From Planococcus citri (lineage: Eukaryota; Arthropoda; Insecta; Hemiptera; Pseudococcidae): DNA of 64,000 nucleotides. The stretch covers positions 39,298,580 through 39,362,579 of the forward strand of contig NC_088678.1 of NCBI RefSeq assembly GCF_950023065.1. Reading direction: 5' to 3'. This document shows, one piece after another, positions 60,086-64,000 of the stretch. Positions within the stretch are counted from its first letter, which is position 1, and each line of letters begins with the position of its first letter. Both the position numbers and the translations under genes were made by a program. The notes below the pieces were generated by a model. The model was given only the letters and a program-made list of their open reading frames with translations, had not been told where the DNA came from and searched no databases.

Positions 60086-60697
60086 TTTGTAATATAGACA
60101 CGAGATCTTCTTCTGTATAAGGTCCTATAGTGCTTTGGTGTGTGCCATGGTTTAGCAGGACTGCCCAAATGACGTGATACTATTTATAGATTCACAAGTT
60201 ACCAATATTTTCAACATAGGGGTTTGTAATTATAAGCACCACCATAAGCGGTGGAGGCATGCTGCACTATGTCAAAGTCATTTTTTTCAAAAAGAACGTG
60301 AAAAGTTGAATTTTTCAATGAATTTTGAAAGTTGTACTACGATTGATAAATCATTATTTGTCTAATGTCATCCGTTTTGAAGGGCCTTGAGAAAATTGTG
60401 GTTCAGAGCAAAAAGTTCCCAATCCCCCCTCCCATTCAACATTCCTGACCAATAATTTCCTACATTTATTCTAATAAGATACCTATTGTTAATTTTCAAT
60501 TTCCAATTTCCAACTTCATTTGATGAAATTTTATGGAAATTTCAAGTCTCAAAAATCTACTAGAGGCTCCAAACCCGCTCAAAATGGCTTGAAACCGTTT
60601 TCAATCGATTTGGCAGGTCGAAAATAGGGTAAATCCTAAATTTCAGCTTTACAGGTCAATTTGGTGAAATTTGGATTTTTTTCTCATTTTTGGCCTA
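60086..60697. other. Short intergenic stretch
   Basis: AT-rich sequence between the pogo-like cluster and the large inverted repeat. Nothing recognised. Confidence 0.5.
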
Positions 60698-63600
60698 AAA
60701 GGGTACCCCCGGATAAGATAGGCAAAATGCCCTTAACCTCGGATTTTGATGAAACTCACAGGATATGTTTAGTACCCCCAAAAAATAATTTTGGGCCCAT
60801 AACCCGCTCCCCACCCCACCCCCCTCAGGCAGGGGGGCCAAAAAACGCGTTTTTCAGGGGGAAAATTCTGCATCAGCGAGTAATTGAGGTAAATTTATTC
60901 TGTAAACGAATATAGTTAGAGGATACATGGGGGTACCTCCCTGAATTTTTTCAGAATTTTTCATCGCATGGGGGGAGAAGGAGGGACAAAAGAAAACTTT
61001 AAATCGACATTACTCCGGAACGAAAAAACATACCAAAACGATTTTTTCGTCAAATATGTATTTTTAGGTCTACTTTCTATATAAATCATCACCCGGCCAT
61101 TTGGAGTGGTGGGTCAAGCTCAAAAGCTCAAAAAACTCTCAAAAAACCACGTTTTTTACGTTTTTCTTCAAAAATATGGACAAATGGCCGAAATCGAAGA
61201 GAACCAAGTTGTTCAGCGTGAAATTTTACCTCAGAATGGGTAATTGAAAATTCATTTATACCGCGCGATGGTATGGTAAAACTACACGCGCAGAAGTATT
61301 TTTGCTTATATGTATATGTATCAAGATAGCTAAAAGGGTATTCCTGAGTAAAATAGGTAAAATGCCCCTGTCCTCAGATTTCTGAAACGTTGATGAAACA
61401 TCGTTGGGTACCTTTAAAAAAAATATTGGAGCCAAAAAAAATTCCCCCACCCCACCTCCCTTGCTCACAATAGCGAAAAAACGTTTTTTGGGGGGAGGGA
61501 TCCTTTAACGAGTTTTGGAAAAAAAATATATATTCTGAATTCACTTAAAATATATGGGGGAGACAGTATAATGAAAGTACCTACAAACCTACATACATAT
61601 TTGAGATTCTCTGTCGATCTATGCTATTGCGGATGCCGTCAAAATCCAAGTGCACTTTTAGAGTTCTACTGAGCGATTGAAAATTTGCAAATCGTTTTTT
61701 TTGGGGGGGGGGGTATTAGTAGTTGGTGTTTTGAAAATATTTTCTTCGCAAATGTTTCGCTATAATGAAGAAGAAACATTGAAAGATTTATTTCTGAAAC
61801 TGAGGAAATATTTTGGAACGCAGTGACGCCAATATTTTAAGTTTCAAAAAATCGAGAAAAATTGCAAAAAATTCCTAAATTGTGGGTAGTTACTTTTTCG
61901 AAATCAGCAATAACAATTAAAAATAATAGCATAGAATGGACGCAAAATCCCAAATAATTTTATTTGGGACTGGGTCTTCATTTTTCTCAAAAGAAATTGG
62001 GTACAGGGGCTACAATGAAAAAACACGATTTTTTTGAAAATACCCCCAACTTTGAGGTCTCATGTTTTCCTTTTTTTAGGGGCACTTCTAGAGCTAGAAT
62101 TTTTCTGTACTACTTTCAACTCAAAATGAGTCAAAATTACGGTTATTGCTGTAATTGATAAAAATTCACAGTTTTTACCCCAATATTTAGCGATCCACCA
62201 AATCTACTACTTAGGTAGAGGTATACTTATTGTGTTTCTAATGTACTTGGTAGGTAACTCACATAAAAATTTAATGGTCGACACCAAAAAGAAACCTTTC
62301 TGATAGTTTTGAGTTAAGATACTATGTACTTGAAAAATACTTTGTAATTCAAGAAAATCTTGATTAAGAAGTTGCATGGTGTTAATTGCGCTATAATGAA
62401 GCATTTTTCACAAAAAATCTAATTTTTGGACAAACCCTCTCCTCAATGTGACCGTTAGGAGGATCCAACTTCAAATCAAACTTCATATTCGTGTTCAGCG
62501 AGTTCGATTCATATGATAACGATACCCACATTGTCAATCTACTTTCGCCCCAAAATTTGTGAAAGGGGGTGCCTATGGCCCCAAAATTGGAGTTTCAAGA
62601 AGTTAGTTGGTTTTCTATTGTTTTTGGAGGTCAGAATGCAAAATTACAAATCGCTTTTTTTTGGTGGTGCCGTGACTCAAAAAACACATTTTTGAGTGTT
62701 TTTTGAGTTTTTGAAGATGGCCCACCTAGAGGGAAAATTTGAAAAAAAAATACCAATTATAGTACTCATGCTTATATATTTTTGAAAAAAAAATCATGTG
62801 CTTGAATTAGGTTTGAAGATACGGCAGTTTCAAATTTTCTTTTGTCAATATCTTCCCCCTGGGAAGCCAACAATTTTTGAAAAAAATTACGTTGCTAGAT
62901 TCATATCTTCTTTAAGTACATATTTTGAGTGAATACTGATTTTTTTTTTTTTCAAAACTCGTTGAAGCATGATCCCTCCCACAAAAAAAAAACGTTTTTT
63001 CGCTATTGTGAGCGAGGGAGGTGGGGTGGGGGAATTTTTTTTGGCTCCAATATTTTTTTTAAAGGTGCCCAACGATGTTTCATCAACGTTTCAGAAATCT
63101 GAGGACAGGGGCATTTTACCTATTTTACTCAGGAATACCCTTTTAGCTATCTTGATACATATACCTACATATAAGCAAAAATACTTCTGCGCGTGTAGTT
63201 TTACCATACCATCGCGCGGTATAAATGAATTTTCAATTACCCATTCTGAGGTAAAATTTCACGCTGAACAACTTGGTTCTCTTCGATTTCGGCCATTTGT
63301 CCATATTTTTGAAGAAAAACGTAAAAAACGTGGTTTTTTGAGAGTTTTTTGAGCTTTTGAGCTTGACCCACCACTCCAAATGGCCGGGTGATGATTTATA
63401 TAGAAAGTAGACCTAAAAATACATATTTGACGAAAAAATCGTTTTGGTATGTTTTTTCGTTCCGGAGTAATGTCGATTTAAAGTTTTCTTTTGTCCCTCC
63501 TTCTCCCCCCATGCGATGAAAAATTCTGAAAAAATTCAGGGAGGTACCCCCATGTATCCTCTAACTATATTCGTTTACAGAATAAATTTACCTCAATTAC

Positions 63601-63783
63601 TCGCTGATGCAGAATTTTCCCCCTGAAAAACGCGTTTTTTGGCCCCCCTGCCTGAGGGGGGTGGGGTGGGGAGCGGGTTATGGGCCCAAAATTATTTTTT
63701 GGGGGTACTAAACATATCCTGTGAGTTTCATCAAAATCCGAGGTTAAGGGCATTTTGCCTATCTTATCCGGGGGTACCCTTTG
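60698..63783. mobile_element. 3.1-kb structure with two near-identical 860-bp inverted arms
   Basis: Left arm about 60698-61557 and right arm about 62919-63783, in opposite orientation, with long error-free stretches (for example the whole GGCCATTTGGAGTGGTGGGT neighbourhood). A 1.36-kb non-repeated loop separates them. Each arm also contains two diverged direct copies of a unit starting AAAGGGTA, continuing through AAAATGCCC and ending in a C/G-rich run (60698-60880 and 61332-61500 on the left). No transposase frame and no clear target duplication. It could be a foldback transposon, a recent inverted duplication, or an assembly effect. Confidence 0.75.
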
Positions 63784-64000
63784 ATTTTCAAAAATTCACC
63801 AAAAATCGAAAAAGGTACTTAAGCACTTGAAATTTTGGCTGGTGATAACTTTTTACATGCTCTTTCGATCTAGCTTTGTCCAGTTCAAAAAATTTCGTGC
63901 GAGTCCTATGCTGGAAAGCAAAATCTAGTACTCATATTTTGGCTGGCCTGTCAATCAAAATGGCAGCCATTTTGTTAGCTAAGTCAATTTTTTTGACAAG
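63784..64000. other. Right edge, nothing recognised
   Basis: AT-rich sequence of 217 bp after the right arm; no gene or repeat identified. Confidence 0.5.

Noticed and set aside
60661..60915. 84-codon Pro-rich frame, repeated on the minus strand at 63565-63753
   Set aside because: It spans the C/G-rich part of the inverted arms; Pro-rich content follows from CCC runs, not from a protein.

Overview
The window reads as AT-rich nuclear DNA of an arthropod, most likely an insect. The reasons are a multi-exon gene with GT/AG introns of 75 to about 8,600 bp, a BEL/Pao retrotransposon, several classes of DNA-transposon remnants, and frequent TACCTAC/GTAGGTA words. Order cannot be fixed from the sequence; a mealybug-like hemipteran is only an impression.

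Region 1 (1-17.7 kb). One real host gene lies on the + strand and enters from the left edge. It encodes a secreted-type protein of repeated PAN/apple modules followed by a Cys/Trp-rich C-terminal domain. I can follow 10 or 11 exons from 397 to 17005. All splice phases agree, and the window's part sums to 875 codons plus a stop. Three modules start with an exon of exactly 139 bp, in the same phase, so the gene grew by duplicating a two-exon cassette. Its long introns hold repeats, including a 719-bp palindromic element.

Region 2 (17.7-25.4 kb). Non-coding, repeat-rich DNA, including one arm of a foldback family whose complete copy is at 47.5-48.8 kb.

Region 3 (25.5-32.7 kb). A decayed BEL/Pao retrotransposon: gag and protease, an in-frame stop, RT and RNase H with an altered catalytic motif, and an integrase split by an 808-bp TA-flanked inverted-repeat element. 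Its 5' leader holds six consecutive small dyads. A 3' LTR start is visible but no matching 5' LTR.

Region 4 (32.8-57.7 kb). Non-coding DNA where 1-3 kb stretches of mixed composition alternate with A/T-homopolymer-rich repeats. Discrete elements are a palindromic mariner-like element carrying the transposase C-terminus on both arms (43.0-44.0 kb), the 1.24-kb foldback element, and a probable LINE 3' tail at 54.3 kb.

Region 5 (57.7-64.0 kb). A cluster of DNA transposons: a 391-bp hAT-type MITE with 8-bp target duplication and six internal repeats, a pogo-like element nested in an AACTC-rich MITE, and a 3.1-kb structure with two nearly identical 860-bp inverted arms.

I see no tRNA, rRNA or CRISPR array. 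The likely new material is structural: the cassette-built PAN gene, the hairpin array in the BEL leader, and the unusual number of palindromic elements.
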